Shown: positions 1 to 6,908 of the stretch, piece by piece | Position numbering within the stretch: the stretch's first letter is position 1 | Layout of the letters: each line of letters starts with the position of its first letter | NCBI GenBank assembly: GCA_963821925.1 | Contig: CAWGFO010000009.1 | Span: forward strand, 62,001 to 126,000 | DNA from: JAOUEA01 sp963821925 | GTDB lineage: Bacteria; Actinomycetota; UBA4738; HRBIN12 | DNA: 64,000 nt | Reading direction: 5' to 3' | The notes under the pieces: model-generated | The model's database searches: none | Seen by the model: the letters and a program-made list of their open reading frames with translations, nothing else | What the model was told of the DNA's origin: nothing | Position numbers and translations under genes: made by a program

Positions 1-78
1 GGACGGCCGGTGATCGTCGACGACGTGCCTCCCGACCGGCTCGCGCAGATCCTCGGAGAGATGGGAGCGACCCGATGA
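1..78 (+). CDS. aroB: 3-dehydroquinate synthase, C-terminal fragment (partial)
   Basis: Only the last 25 codons are in the window, ending in TGA at 76-78. The tail contains GRPVIVDDVPPDRL followed by a short helix, which resembles the C-terminus of AroB. The gene runs straight into aroQ with an ATGA overlap, and aroB-aroQ-pepQ-efp-nusB is a common actinobacterial order. The identification therefore rests mainly on context; AroB would make 3-dehydroquinate in the shikimate pathway, the substrate of the next enzyme. Confidence 0.6.
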   Translation, partial: GRPVIVDDVPPDRLAQILGEMGATR

Positions 79-509
79 AGGTGCTCTTCCTGTTCGGCCC
101 CAACCTCGGCGCGCTCGGGCGCCGCGACCCCGAGACCTACGGCTCGGCCACGCTCGAGGAGATCATGGGCGCGGTGGGGGAGCGCGGCGACGCGCTCGGT
201 CACGAGGTCGTCTGGTGGCAGTCCGACCACGAGGGCGAGCTCGTCAGCTGGCTGCTCGGGGCGGCGTCGGAAGGGCACGAGGCCATCGTGTTGAACCCCG
301 GCGCGCTCAGCCACTACTCGTACGCCCTCCGCGACGCCGTGGAGGCATCGGGCCTCCCCGTGATCGAGGTGCACATGTCCAACATCTACGCCCGCGAGGA
401 GTTCCGCCGCCACTCGGTGGTCTCCGACGTCTGCCGGGCGACCATCACCGGCCTGGGGGCCGGTGGCTATCATCTGGCCCTGGAGGCGATGCCGTGGATC
501 ACCAGCTGA
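75..509 (+). CDS. aroQ: Type II 3-dehydroquinate dehydratase
   Basis: A 144-residue protein, the usual size of the dodecameric type II enzyme that removes water from 3-dehydroquinate in the shikimate pathway. Visible motifs are the N-terminal FGPNLGALGRRDPETYG loop carrying the catalytic arginine and tyrosine, NPGALSHYSYALRDA, the histidine motif EVHMSNIYAREEFRRHS, and the closing GLGAGGYHLAL. The PNLG start resembles the mycobacterial enzyme rather than the common PNLNLLG. The ATG overlaps the stop of aroB (ATGA), so the two are probably translationally coupled. Its 3' end overlaps the next gene by 16 bases. Confidence 0.95.
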   Translation: MKVLFLFGPNLGALGRRDPETYGSATLEEIMGAVGERGDALGHEVVWWQSDHEGELVSWLLGAASEGHEAIVLNPGALSHYSYALRDAVEASGLPVIEVHMSNIYAREEFRRHSVVSDVCRATITGLGAGGYHLALEAMPWITS

Positions 510-1567
510 GACGTACCACCCTGGCCCAACGACTGGGCGACCTCGAGGTCGACGCCCTGTTCGTCACCCGGCTCCCGAACGTCCGGTACCTGACGGGCTT
601 CACGGGATCGAACGGCCAGGCGCTGGTCACGACGTCGGGGTCGGTGTTCTTCACCGACGGTCGCTACACCGAGCGATCGCGCCACGAGGTGCCCGACATG
701 GAGCGGGTGACCTACGCGTCGAGCGCGGCGTCGGCGCTCCTGGAAGCGTGCGGCCGTCTGGGCGTGTCGCGGCTCGGGTTCGAGGCGCACGACGTCAGCG
801 TCGCCGCGCACGGCCGGCTGGTCGAGGCGCTCGAGGACGTCGAGCTCGTCGCGATCCAGGACGCGGTGGAGCGTGGACGCTGGGTCAAGGACGAGGAAGA
901 GCTCGCGGCGCTCCGCGACGCCCAGCGGGTCACCGACCTCGCGTTCGACGACATCCTGGAGTGGCTCGCGATCGGCCAGACCGAACGCCAGGTCGCGCAT
1001 CAGCTGGAGCTCGTGATGCGCCGTGAGGGCGCCGACGGCCTGTCGTTCGAGCCGATCGTGGCCTTCGGGGAGAACGCCGCCGAGCCGCACCACGAGCCCG
1101 GTCACCGTGTCCTCGAGGAGGGCGACATCGTGAAGCTCGACATCGGGGCGCTGTGGGCCGGCTACCACGCCGACATGACGCGCACGATCGCGTTCGGCGA
1201 GCCGGCGGCGGAGCTGAAGAAGGTCCACGAGGTCGTGCAGGAGGCCCAGCAGGCGGGCATCGACACGATCCGTGAGGGCGTCACCGGCGCCGAGGTGGAC
1301 GCGGCGTCCCGCAAGGTGATCGAGGACGCCGGGTACGGCGAGCGCTTCTCGCACGGCCTCGGACACGGCGTCGGCCTCGAGATCCACGAGGGCCCGCGCC
1401 TGGGCCGAGAGTTCGACCACGTGCTACCCGTCGGTGCGGTCGTGACGGTCGAGCCCGGCATCTACATCCCCGGCCTGGGCGGTGTCCGGATCGAGGACAT
1501 GGTCGAGGTCACCGACGACGGGTGCCGCGTGCTCGGCACCTCCACCCGCGACCTGATCGAGCTGTGA
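494..1567 (+). CDS. pepQ: M24 family proline peptidase (Xaa-Pro aminopeptidase/dipeptidase)
   Basis: A 357-residue cytosolic metallopeptidase expected to cleave X-Pro bonds. An N-terminal creatinase-like domain (about 1-130) contains RLPNVRYLTGFTGSNG, and the pita-bread catalytic domain follows. The dinuclear-metal ligands are all visible: Asp216 and Asp227 in LDIGALWAGYHADMTRT, His291 in GLGHGVGLEIHEGP, Glu320 in VEPGIYIPG and Glu334 in RIEDM. GTG at 494 was chosen because a GGAGG Shine-Dalgarno at 482-486 lies seven bases upstream; upstream in-frame starts lie inside aroQ and add non-homologous sequence. PepP and PepQ cannot be told apart here, and the symbol is by neighbourhood with efp. 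Confidence 0.88.
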   Translation: MDHQLRRTTLAQRLGDLEVDALFVTRLPNVRYLTGFTGSNGQALVTTSGSVFFTDGRYTERSRHEVPDMERVTYASSAASALLEACGRLGVSRLGFEAHDVSVAAHGRLVEALEDVELVAIQDAVERGRWVKDEEELAALRDAQRVTDLAFDDILEWLAIGQTERQVAHQLELVMRREGADGLSFEPIVAFGENAAEPHHEPGHRVLEEGDIVKLDIGALWAGYHADMTRTIAFGEPAAELKKVHEVVQEAQQAGIDTIREGVTGAEVDAASRKVIEDAGYGERFSHGLGHGVGLEIHEGPRLGREFDHVLPVGAVVTVEPGIYIPGLGGVRIEDMVEVTDDGCRVLGTSTRDLIEL

Positions 1568-1582
1568 GGAGCTGACACCCGA

Positions 1583-2149
1583 GTGAGCGTGTCCACCAAC
1601 GATTTCAAGAACGGCATGACCCTGGACCTCGACGGCACCCTGTTCCAGGTGATCGAGTTCCAGCACGTCAAGCCCGGCAAGGGTGGGGCGTTCGTGCGGA
1701 CGAAGCTCCGCAACGTGAAGACCGGCGCGGTGGTCGAGCGGACCTTCAACGCGGGTGTCAAGGTGAACCAGGCGATCGTCGAGCGCAAGGACTACCAGTA
1801 CCTGTACCCCGACGGCGACGACTTCGTGTTCATGGACCTGCAGACCTACGACCAGATCCACGTGCCACGGACGCTGATCGGGGACGGGGCCAACTACCTC
1901 GTCGAGGGCGAGCACGCGCAGGTGGCGCTCCACGAGGGCACGCCGATCTCGGTCGATCTGCCCGCCTCGACGGTGCTGAAGGTCGTCACGTGCGATCCGG
2001 GCGCCAAGGGTGACACGCGCACGGGAGCCCTGAAGCCCGCGACGCTCGAGACCGGGGTGGTCGTGAACGTGCCGCTCTTCGTCGAGGAGGGCGAGTCGAT
2101 CAAGGTCGACACGCGCTCGGGCGAGTACATCGAGCGCGTGAAGCGTTGA
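1583..2149 (+). CDS. efp: Translation elongation factor P
   Basis: A 188-residue protein, the normal EF-P length, which binds between the P and E sites of the ribosome and relieves stalling at proline runs. The N-terminal KOW-like domain carries HVKPGKGGAFVRTKLRN, whose loop lysine is the residue modified in some bacteria, and the C-terminal OB domain ends with GEYIERVKR. The start is GTG at 1583 with GAGGAG at 1566-1571; GTG at 1589 is also possible but lies too far from that site. It sits 15 bases after the proline peptidase and overlaps nusB, the classic efp-nusB pair. Confidence 0.96.
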   Translation: MSVSTNDFKNGMTLDLDGTLFQVIEFQHVKPGKGGAFVRTKLRNVKTGAVVERTFNAGVKVNQAIVERKDYQYLYPDGDDFVFMDLQTYDQIHVPRTLIGDGANYLVEGEHAQVALHEGTPISVDLPASTVLKVVTCDPGAKGDTRTGALKPATLETGVVVNVPLFVEEGESIKVDTRSGEYIERVKR

Positions 2150-2562
2150 CGAGCCGCCGCGACGCACGCCGACTCGCGATCGACATCCTGTACCAGGCCG
2201 ACATCACGGGCGCGGAGCCCGCGGAGGTCCTCGCGTCGTGGCGCGAGGCCGAGCGCGAGGTGCCGCCGTTCGCCGAGGAGCTGATCGACGGGGTGGTCGA
2301 GTACGGCCCCGAGGTCGACCTGCTGCTCGAGGAGCATGCCGAGGGGTGGACCCTCGCCCGCATGGCGGCCCTGGACCGGACGATCCTGCGGGTGGCGGTG
2401 TTCGAGCTGCGGCACCGGGCTGACGTGCCGCCGTCGGTCGCGATCAGCGAGGCCGTCGAGGCCGCGTCGGAGCTCTCGTCGGATGAGTCGAAGGCGTTCG
2501 TGAACGGGATCCTCGGGCGGATCGCCCGGGAGCCCGGTGGAGCGACGGAGCTCGGGGCCTAG
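2146..2562 (+). CDS. nusB: Transcription antitermination factor NusB
   Basis: A 138-residue all-helical protein. It begins RRDARRLAIDILYQADITG and contains LDRTILRVAVFEL and PPSVAISEAVEAA, all diagnostic for NusB, which binds boxA RNA with NusE and prevents premature termination in rRNA operons. The start is TTG at 2146 in a TTGA overlap with the efp stop. Its 3' end shares four bases with the convergent tatA gene. A candidate target, the rRNA operon at about 40.5 kb with a boxA-like leader sequence, lies in the same window. Confidence 0.94.
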   Translation: MTSRRDARRLAIDILYQADITGAEPAEVLASWREAEREVPPFAEELIDGVVEYGPEVDLLLEEHAEGWTLARMAALDRTILRVAVFELRHRADVPPSVAISEAVEAASELSSDESKAFVNGILGRIAREPGGATELGA

Positions 2563-2801
2563 GCAGAGGTCCCCGCGTCGCCCGAGCTGTCGGAGGGCTG
2601 CTCGGTGGGCGTCGGCTGCGCGGGCGGTGCGGCGGGCGGCGGTGCGGCGGCGGCCGGCTCGTCGCTCGGCTGCGCGCCTTCCTTCAGGCCCTTCTTGAAC
2701 TCACCCTGGGACCGGCCGAGGTTGCGGGCGATCTCCGGCAGCTTGGTCGCGCCGAAGATCACGGCGATGGCCACGATCCCTACGATCACCCATTCGTTCA
2801 T
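2559..2801 (-). CDS. tatA: Sec-independent protein translocase subunit TatA
   Basis: An 80-residue protein with one N-terminal membrane helix (about residues 4-19, WVIVGIVAIAVIFGATKLPE), a hinge, the amphipathic helix LPEIARNLGRSQGEFKKGLKE, and a Pro/Ala-rich acidic tail. This is the TatA/TatB plan; the short length and missing long cytoplasmic domain favour TatA, the pore subunit of the twin-arginine pathway. It is single-gene, convergent with nusB and divergent from pyrR. A minus-strand TAGACT -10 box lies about 33 bases upstream of the ATG, so this is a leadered gene. Confidence 0.93.
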   Translation of the reverse strand: MNEWVIVGIVAIAVIFGATKLPEIARNLGRSQGEFKKGLKEGAQPSDEPAAAAPPPAAPPAQPTPTEQPSDSSGDAGTSA

Positions 2802-2834
2802 CGGTACATCCGCCTTCCGCTCGTCAGGCTTCCA

Positions 2835-2840
2835 AGTCTA
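2835..2840 (-). promoter_or_regulatory. -10 box of tatA
   Basis: TAGACT on the minus strand, the same hexamer found before several other genes here. It leaves an untranslated leader of roughly 25 bases that contains a purine-rich ribosome-binding stretch. Confidence 0.5.
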
Positions 2841-2890
2841 CGCCGGGGTGTGCGGGGTGGCCATGGAAGAGGGGCCGCCGGTGCGGCGTG

Positions 2891-2896
2891 TATGCT
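2891..2896 (+). promoter_or_regulatory. -10 box of the pyr operon
   Basis: TATGCT lies about 18 bases before the PyrR-binding hairpin. Transcription would start near 2903, so the whole regulatory hairpin would be in the mRNA leader. No convincing -35 hexamer was seen. Confidence 0.5.
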
Positions 2897-2913
2897 GAGC
2901 CGAGCGGTTCTTC

Positions 2914-2947
2914 CCCTTTAAGTCCGGTCCCGCGAGGCCGGGAAGGG
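2914..2947 (+). promoter_or_regulatory. PyrR-binding loop in the pyr operon leader
   Basis: The RNA folds into the PyrR anti-antiterminator shape. The outer stem is CCCTT (2914-2918) with AAGGG (2943-2947), then an internal bulge, then the inner stem CCGGTC (2924-2929) with GGCCGG (2936-2941). The hexaloop CCGCGA fits the CNGNGA loop known for PyrR sites in Bacillus and mycobacteria. The 3' arm of the outer stem is also a possible Shine-Dalgarno (AAGGGAG, 2943-2949) for the ATG at 2956, so UMP-loaded PyrR bound here could block translation directly. Confidence 0.9.
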
Positions 2948-2973
2948 AGCAGCAGATGACGCGCGTACCCATA

Positions 2974-2999
2974 CGCCTCCTCGCATGCCCGAGGGGGCG
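2974..2999 (+). promoter_or_regulatory. Hairpin covering the pyrR ribosome-binding site
   Basis: CGCCTCCTCG (2974-2983) pairs with CGAGGGGGCG (2990-2999) over ten pairs, one of them G-U. The 3' arm contains GAGGGGG (2991-2997), the best Shine-Dalgarno for the pyrR start at 3007. No T run follows, so it looks like a translation-blocking hairpin rather than a terminator. Confidence 0.6.
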
Positions 3000-3006
3000 T
3001 TGCCGT

Positions 3007-3540
3007 ATGAGCTCGAAGCTCCTCGACGCCGAGGACGTGCGCCGGGCGCTCACCCGGATCGCCCACGAGATCATCGAGCGGGACAAGGGCGCGACCGATG
3101 TCGTGCTGGTCGGGATCGCGAACCGGGGCGATCATCTGGCCCGGCGCCTGGCCGCCGAGATCCAGCGGATCGAGGGCGCCGAGGTCCGGGTCGGCATCCT
3201 CGACATCACCTTCTACCGCGACGACATCGGGCTGAAGGCCGAGGCGCCCGAGGTGCACGAGACCCGGATCCCGTTCGACATCTCGGGGACGACGGTCGTG
3301 CTCGTCGACGACGTGCTGTTCACCGGCCGCACGATCCGCGCCGCGATGGACGCCCTGATGGACTTCGGCCGGCCCCGGCGGATCCAGCTCGCCGTGCTGG
3401 TCGACCGCGGGCACCGCGAGCTCCCGATCCGCGCCGACTTCGTCGGCAAGAACGTCCCCACGCGGCGCGCCGACGACGTGCGCGTGCTCGTGACCGAGAT
3501 GGACGGCGACGACGCCGTGGTGGTGGAGGAGGCCCCGTGA
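3007..3540 (+). CDS. pyrR: PyrR, pyrimidine operon regulator / uracil phosphoribosyltransferase
   Basis: A 177-residue PRPP-fold protein that senses UMP/PRPP and binds the leader hairpin just upstream. It contains LDAEDVRRALTRIAHEIIER at the N-terminus, the PRPP-binding motif VVLVDDVLFTGRTIRAAMDAL, and the PyrR-typical RPRRIQLAVLVDRGHRELPI and FVGKNVPT. ATG 3007 gives the family length and has GAGGGGG nine bases upstream. An in-frame ATG at 2956 would add 17 residues and has its own site inside the PyrR-binding loop. The 3' end overlaps pyrB (GTGA). It heads the operon it controls. Confidence 0.95.
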   Translation: MSSKLLDAEDVRRALTRIAHEIIERDKGATDVVLVGIANRGDHLARRLAAEIQRIEGAEVRVGILDITFYRDDIGLKAEAPEVHETRIPFDISGTTVVLVDDVLFTGRTIRAAMDALMDFGRPRRIQLAVLVDRGHRELPIRADFVGKNVPTRRADDVRVLVTEMDGDDAVVVEEAP

Positions 3541-4469
3541 ACAAGCACCTGCTCTCGATGCACGACGTGAGCGCCGACGACGTCGTCCGCATCCTCGACA
3601 CCGCGGAGTCGTTCCGCGAGGTCGGCACCCGCGTGATCAAGAAGGTGCCCGCCCTCCGCGGCCGCACCGTCGTGAACTTCTTCCTCGAGAACTCGACCCG
3701 CACCCGGATCTCGTTCGAGCTGGCGGCCAAGCGCCTCTCGGCCGACGTGATCAACTTCAGCGCGAGCGGGACGAGCGTGGCGAAGGGGGAGAGCCTGAAG
3801 GACTCGGCGCTCACGCTGCAGGCGATGGGCGCCGACGCGATCGTGATCCGGCACTCGTCGAGCGGCTCGCCGCTGCAGCTGACGCGCTGGGTCCAGGGCC
3901 ACGTCCTGAACGCCGGCGACGGCACGCACGAGCATCCGACGCAGGCGCTCCTCGACCTGTACACGATGCGCGAGAAGCTCGGGCGTCTCGAGGGGCTCCG
4001 GGTGGCGATCGTGGGCGACGTGCTGCACTCGCGGGTGGCCCGCTCCTTGAGCTTCGGGTTGGTCAAGATGGGAGCGGAGGTGACCCTGATCGGCCCGCCG
4101 ACCCTGATCCCGCCGGACGCCCCGCAGTGGGGCGTGAACGTGAGCTACGACATCGACAGCGTCGTGCCCAAGCTCGACGTCTGCTACATGCTTCGCGTCC
4201 AGAAGGAGCGCCAGCGGCTCGAGTTCTTCCCGAGCGTGCGCGAGTACAACCGGATCTTCGGGCTCACGAGCGCACGCGCGGCGATGCTGCCCGAGGAGGC
4301 GCTGATCATGCACCCGGGACCGATGAACCGCGGCGTCGAGATCGACTCCGACGTGGCCGATCTCCCGCAGGCCGTGATCGAGGAGCAGGTCACGAACGGC
4401 ATCGCGGTCCGGATGTCGCTCTTGTACCTCTTGCTCGGCGGCGGAGGAGAGGGGGCGCTCGATGGCTGA
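3537..4469 (+). CDS. pyrB: Aspartate carbamoyltransferase catalytic subunit
   Basis: A 310-residue enzyme that condenses carbamoyl phosphate with aspartate, the committed step of UMP synthesis. The carbamoyl-phosphate loop FFLENSTRTRISFELAAKRL, the GDGTHEHPTQALLDLYT motif and the MHPGPMNRGVEI aspartate-binding motif are all present; HPTQ rather than HPCQ separates it from the argF product at 33.6 kb. Translation starts at GTG 3537 in a GTGA overlap with pyrR, after a strong GGAGGAGG at 3525-3532. No pyrI regulatory subunit is present, as usual for PyrR-controlled operons. Confidence 0.97.
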   Translation: MNKHLLSMHDVSADDVVRILDTAESFREVGTRVIKKVPALRGRTVVNFFLENSTRTRISFELAAKRLSADVINFSASGTSVAKGESLKDSALTLQAMGADAIVIRHSSSGSPLQLTRWVQGHVLNAGDGTHEHPTQALLDLYTMREKLGRLEGLRVAIVGDVLHSRVARSLSFGLVKMGAEVTLIGPPTLIPPDAPQWGVNVSYDIDSVVPKLDVCYMLRVQKERQRLEFFPSVREYNRIFGLTSARAAMLPEEALIMHPGPMNRGVEIDSDVADLPQAVIEEQVTNGIAVRMSLLYLLLGGGGEGALDG

Positions 4470-5769
4470 GCGGCCGATCCTCTTCGCGGGCGCGCGCGTC
4501 GTCGACCCGATCTCGGGCCGCGACGAGCTCACCGACGTGCTCGTCGCCGGCGAGGCGATCGAGGCGGTCGGCAGCGGGCTCACCGCCGACGACGCCGAGG
4601 CGATCGACTGCGCCGGGCTGATCCTCGCGCCCGGCCTCGTGGACCTGCACACCCACCTGCGCGAGCCGGGCTTCGAGCACAAGGAGACGATCGAGACCGG
4701 CACGCGGGCCGCCGCGGCGGGCGGGTACACGGCGGTCGCGTCGATGGCGAACACGGAACCGGTCACCGACCACGCGGGCGTGGTGGCCGAGATCCGCGAC
4801 AAGGCCGCCGCCGCCGGCCTCTGCGACGTCTTCCCGGTGGGGGCGATCACGAAGGGGCTCGCGGGCGAGTCGATCGCCGAGCTCGGCGAGATGGTCGAGG
4901 CCGGCGTACGGGTCTTCAGTGACGACGGGAACTGTGTGCCCTCGGCGCGGGTGCTCCGCAACGCCCTGATCTACGCGAAGGCGTTCGGCGGCGAGGTCGT
5001 GATCGCGGACCACTGCGAGGACCCCTCCCTCGTCGAGGGCGGCCAGATGCACGAGGGTGCGAACTCGTACACGCTCGGCCTGGCCGGGCGGCCCGCCGAG
5101 GCCGAGGAGCTCGTCGTCGCGCGCGACCTCGCGCTCGCGCGGGCCACCGGGGGGCGGCTCCACGTGTGTCACGTGACGTCGGCGCGCTCGGTCGAGCTGA
5201 TCCGGCGGGCCAAGGCCGAGGGGATCCGGGTGACCGCCGAGGTGACGCCGCATCACCTCGTCTTCACCGACGACGACCTCGTCACGTACGACACGAACCT
5301 GAAGGTGCATCCGCCGATCCGGACGGCGGAGGACCGCGACGCGCTCCGCGAGGGCGTGGCCGACGGCACGATCGACGCGATCGCGACCGACCATGCGCCG
5401 CACGCCGTCGAGGAGAAGGAGGCGGAGTTCGACCACTCGCCGCCCGGGACGATCGGCCTCGAGACGGCGCTGGCCGCGGTCATCACGCACCTCGTGCGGC
5501 CGGGAACGGTCTCCCTCGGCCGCGCCCTCGAGGCGATGACCGTGGCGCCGGCCAGGATCCTCGGCGCCACCGGCCACGGCGGCCCGATCGAGGCCGGTGC
5601 GCCCGCGAACCTCGTGGTGTTCCACCCGGAGGAGGGCTGGATCGTCGAGGCGCCCTTCGTCTCGAAGGCGCGGAACTCCGCGTTCCTGGGCCGCGAGCTC
5701 GCCGGACGCGTACGCCACACGATGCTGCGAGGGTCGTTCACGGTCGCCGACGGGAAGGCCACGCGGTGA
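4462..5769 (+). CDS. pyrC: Dihydroorotase (class I)
   Basis: A 435-residue amidohydrolase that cyclises carbamoyl aspartate to dihydroorotate. The zinc HxH motif is in DLHTHLREPGFEHKE, followed by SMANTEPVTD, VFSDDGNCV, ADHCEDPSL, the second histidine in HVCHVTSA, and the catalytic aspartate in ATDHAPHA. The length and the LREPG motif place it in class I with the B. subtilis and Aquifex enzymes, not the short E. coli type. The ATG at 4462 overlaps pyrB by eight bases, and the 3' end overlaps carA. Confidence 0.96.
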   Translation: MAERPILFAGARVVDPISGRDELTDVLVAGEAIEAVGSGLTADDAEAIDCAGLILAPGLVDLHTHLREPGFEHKETIETGTRAAAAGGYTAVASMANTEPVTDHAGVVAEIRDKAAAAGLCDVFPVGAITKGLAGESIAELGEMVEAGVRVFSDDGNCVPSARVLRNALIYAKAFGGEVVIADHCEDPSLVEGGQMHEGANSYTLGLAGRPAEAEELVVARDLALARATGGRLHVCHVTSARSVELIRRAKAEGIRVTAEVTPHHLVFTDDDLVTYDTNLKVHPPIRTAEDRDALREGVADGTIDAIATDHAPHAVEEKEAEFDHSPPGTIGLETALAAVITHLVRPGTVSLGRALEAMTVAPARILGATGHGGPIEAGAPANLVVFHPEEGWIVEAPFVSKARNSAFLGRELAGRVRHTMLRGSFTVADGKATR

Positions 5770-6908
5770 GGGGACCGGCCGCGCTGCTCGTCCTCGAGGA
5801 CGGTTCGGCGTTCCGTGGGCAGGCGTTCGGGGCCGAGGGCGAGACCTTCGGCGAGGCGGTGTTCAACACCGGCATGGCCGGGTACCAGGAGGTCCTGACC
5901 GACCCCTCGTACGCCGGTCAGATCGTGGCGATGACCTACCCGCATCAGGGGAACTACGGGATGAACGCCGACGACCCGGAGTCGTCGGGCGTGCAGGTGG
6001 CCGGCTTCGCGGTGCGAGAGGCCGCGCGCCGGGCCTCGTCGTGGCGGTCGGAGGCCACGCTCCAAGACGCCCTGGCGACCTCGAGCGTGCTCGGCATCGA
6101 GGGGATCGATACGCGCCGGCTGACCCGGCGCCTCCGCGAACAGGGCGCGATGCGGGCCGCGGTGTCCACGGTCGACCTCGATGCGGATTCCCTCGTCGCC
6201 CGGGTGCGGCTGACGCCCGGTATGGCGGGGGCCGATCTCGCGCGCACCGTCACCGCCGGCGAGCCGTACGAGGCCGCCACGCTGGTCGGCCCGGCGTCGG
6301 CCGAGCGCGGCAGGGTCTTCCGGGTGGCCGCCTACGACTTCGGCATGAAGCGGAACATCCTGCGGATGCTCGCCGGCGCGGGGATCGAGACCACCGTGTT
6401 CCCGGCCCAGACGCCGCCCACGACGGTGGCGGCGGGGGACTTCGACGGCGTGTTCCTCTCGAACGGCCCCGGCGACCCGGCGGCGACCGGCTACGGGGTG
6501 GCGGCGGCCCGCGACCTCCTCGGCAAGGTGCCGATCTTCGGGATCTGCCTCGGCCACCAGCTGCTCGGCCTGGCGCTCGGCGGCCGGACCTACAAGATGA
6601 CGTTCGGGCATCGCGGCGTGAACCAGCCCGTGAAGCACGTCGCGACCGGCGTCGTCGAGATCACGAGCCACAACCACGGGTTCGCGGTCGACCCCGACGG
6701 CTGGGCGCGCGATGCCGACGGCGTGGCGCGGACCCACGGCGGACAGGTGGCGCTCAGCCACTGGAACCTGAACGACGGAACCCTCGAGGGTCTGCGGTGC
6801 CTCGACGTGCCGGCGTTCAGCGTGCAGTACCACCCCGAGGCCGCGCCGGGTCCGCACGACTCCGCGTACCTGTTCCAGGACTTCCGCGACCTGATGGAGA
6901 CCGCCTGA
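5766..6908 (+). CDS. carA: Carbamoyl-phosphate synthase small (glutaminase) subunit
   Basis: A 380-residue subunit that hydrolyses glutamine and passes ammonia to CarB. The N-terminal CPSase domain holds FNTGMAGYQEVLTDPSYAGQ and TYPHQGNYG. The class I amidotransferase domain has the nucleophile cysteine in FGICLGHQLLGLALGG, and the His/Glu pair in VQYHPEAAPGPHD. Start GTG 5766 overlaps the pyrC stop (GTGA) after GGGAAGG at 5752-5758. It shares one base with carB (TGATG). Being in the pyr operon, the pair would feed both pyrimidine and arginine synthesis unless a second copy exists elsewhere. Confidence 0.96.
   Translation: MRGPAALLVLEDGSAFRGQAFGAEGETFGEAVFNTGMAGYQEVLTDPSYAGQIVAMTYPHQGNYGMNADDPESSGVQVAGFAVREAARRASSWRSEATLQDALATSSVLGIEGIDTRRLTRRLREQGAMRAAVSTVDLDADSLVARVRLTPGMAGADLARTVTAGEPYEAATLVGPASAERGRVFRVAAYDFGMKRNILRMLAGAGIETTVFPAQTPPTTVAAGDFDGVFLSNGPGDPAATGYGVAAARDLLGKVPIFGICLGHQLLGLALGGRTYKMTFGHRGVNQPVKHVATGVVEITSHNHGFAVDPDGWARDADGVARTHGGQVALSHWNLNDGTLEGLRCLDVPAFSVQYHPEAAPGPHDSAYLFQDFRDLMETA

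Noticed and set aside
215..493. Longer proline peptidase starting at 215
   Set aside because: The extra 93 residues are aroQ read in another frame and have no family similarity. GTG 494 has a well-placed GGAGG.
2974..2999. Intrinsic terminator in the pyr leader
   Set aside because: The hairpin is strong but is followed by TTGCCG rather than a T run, and it covers the pyrR ribosome-binding site, so translation control fits better.
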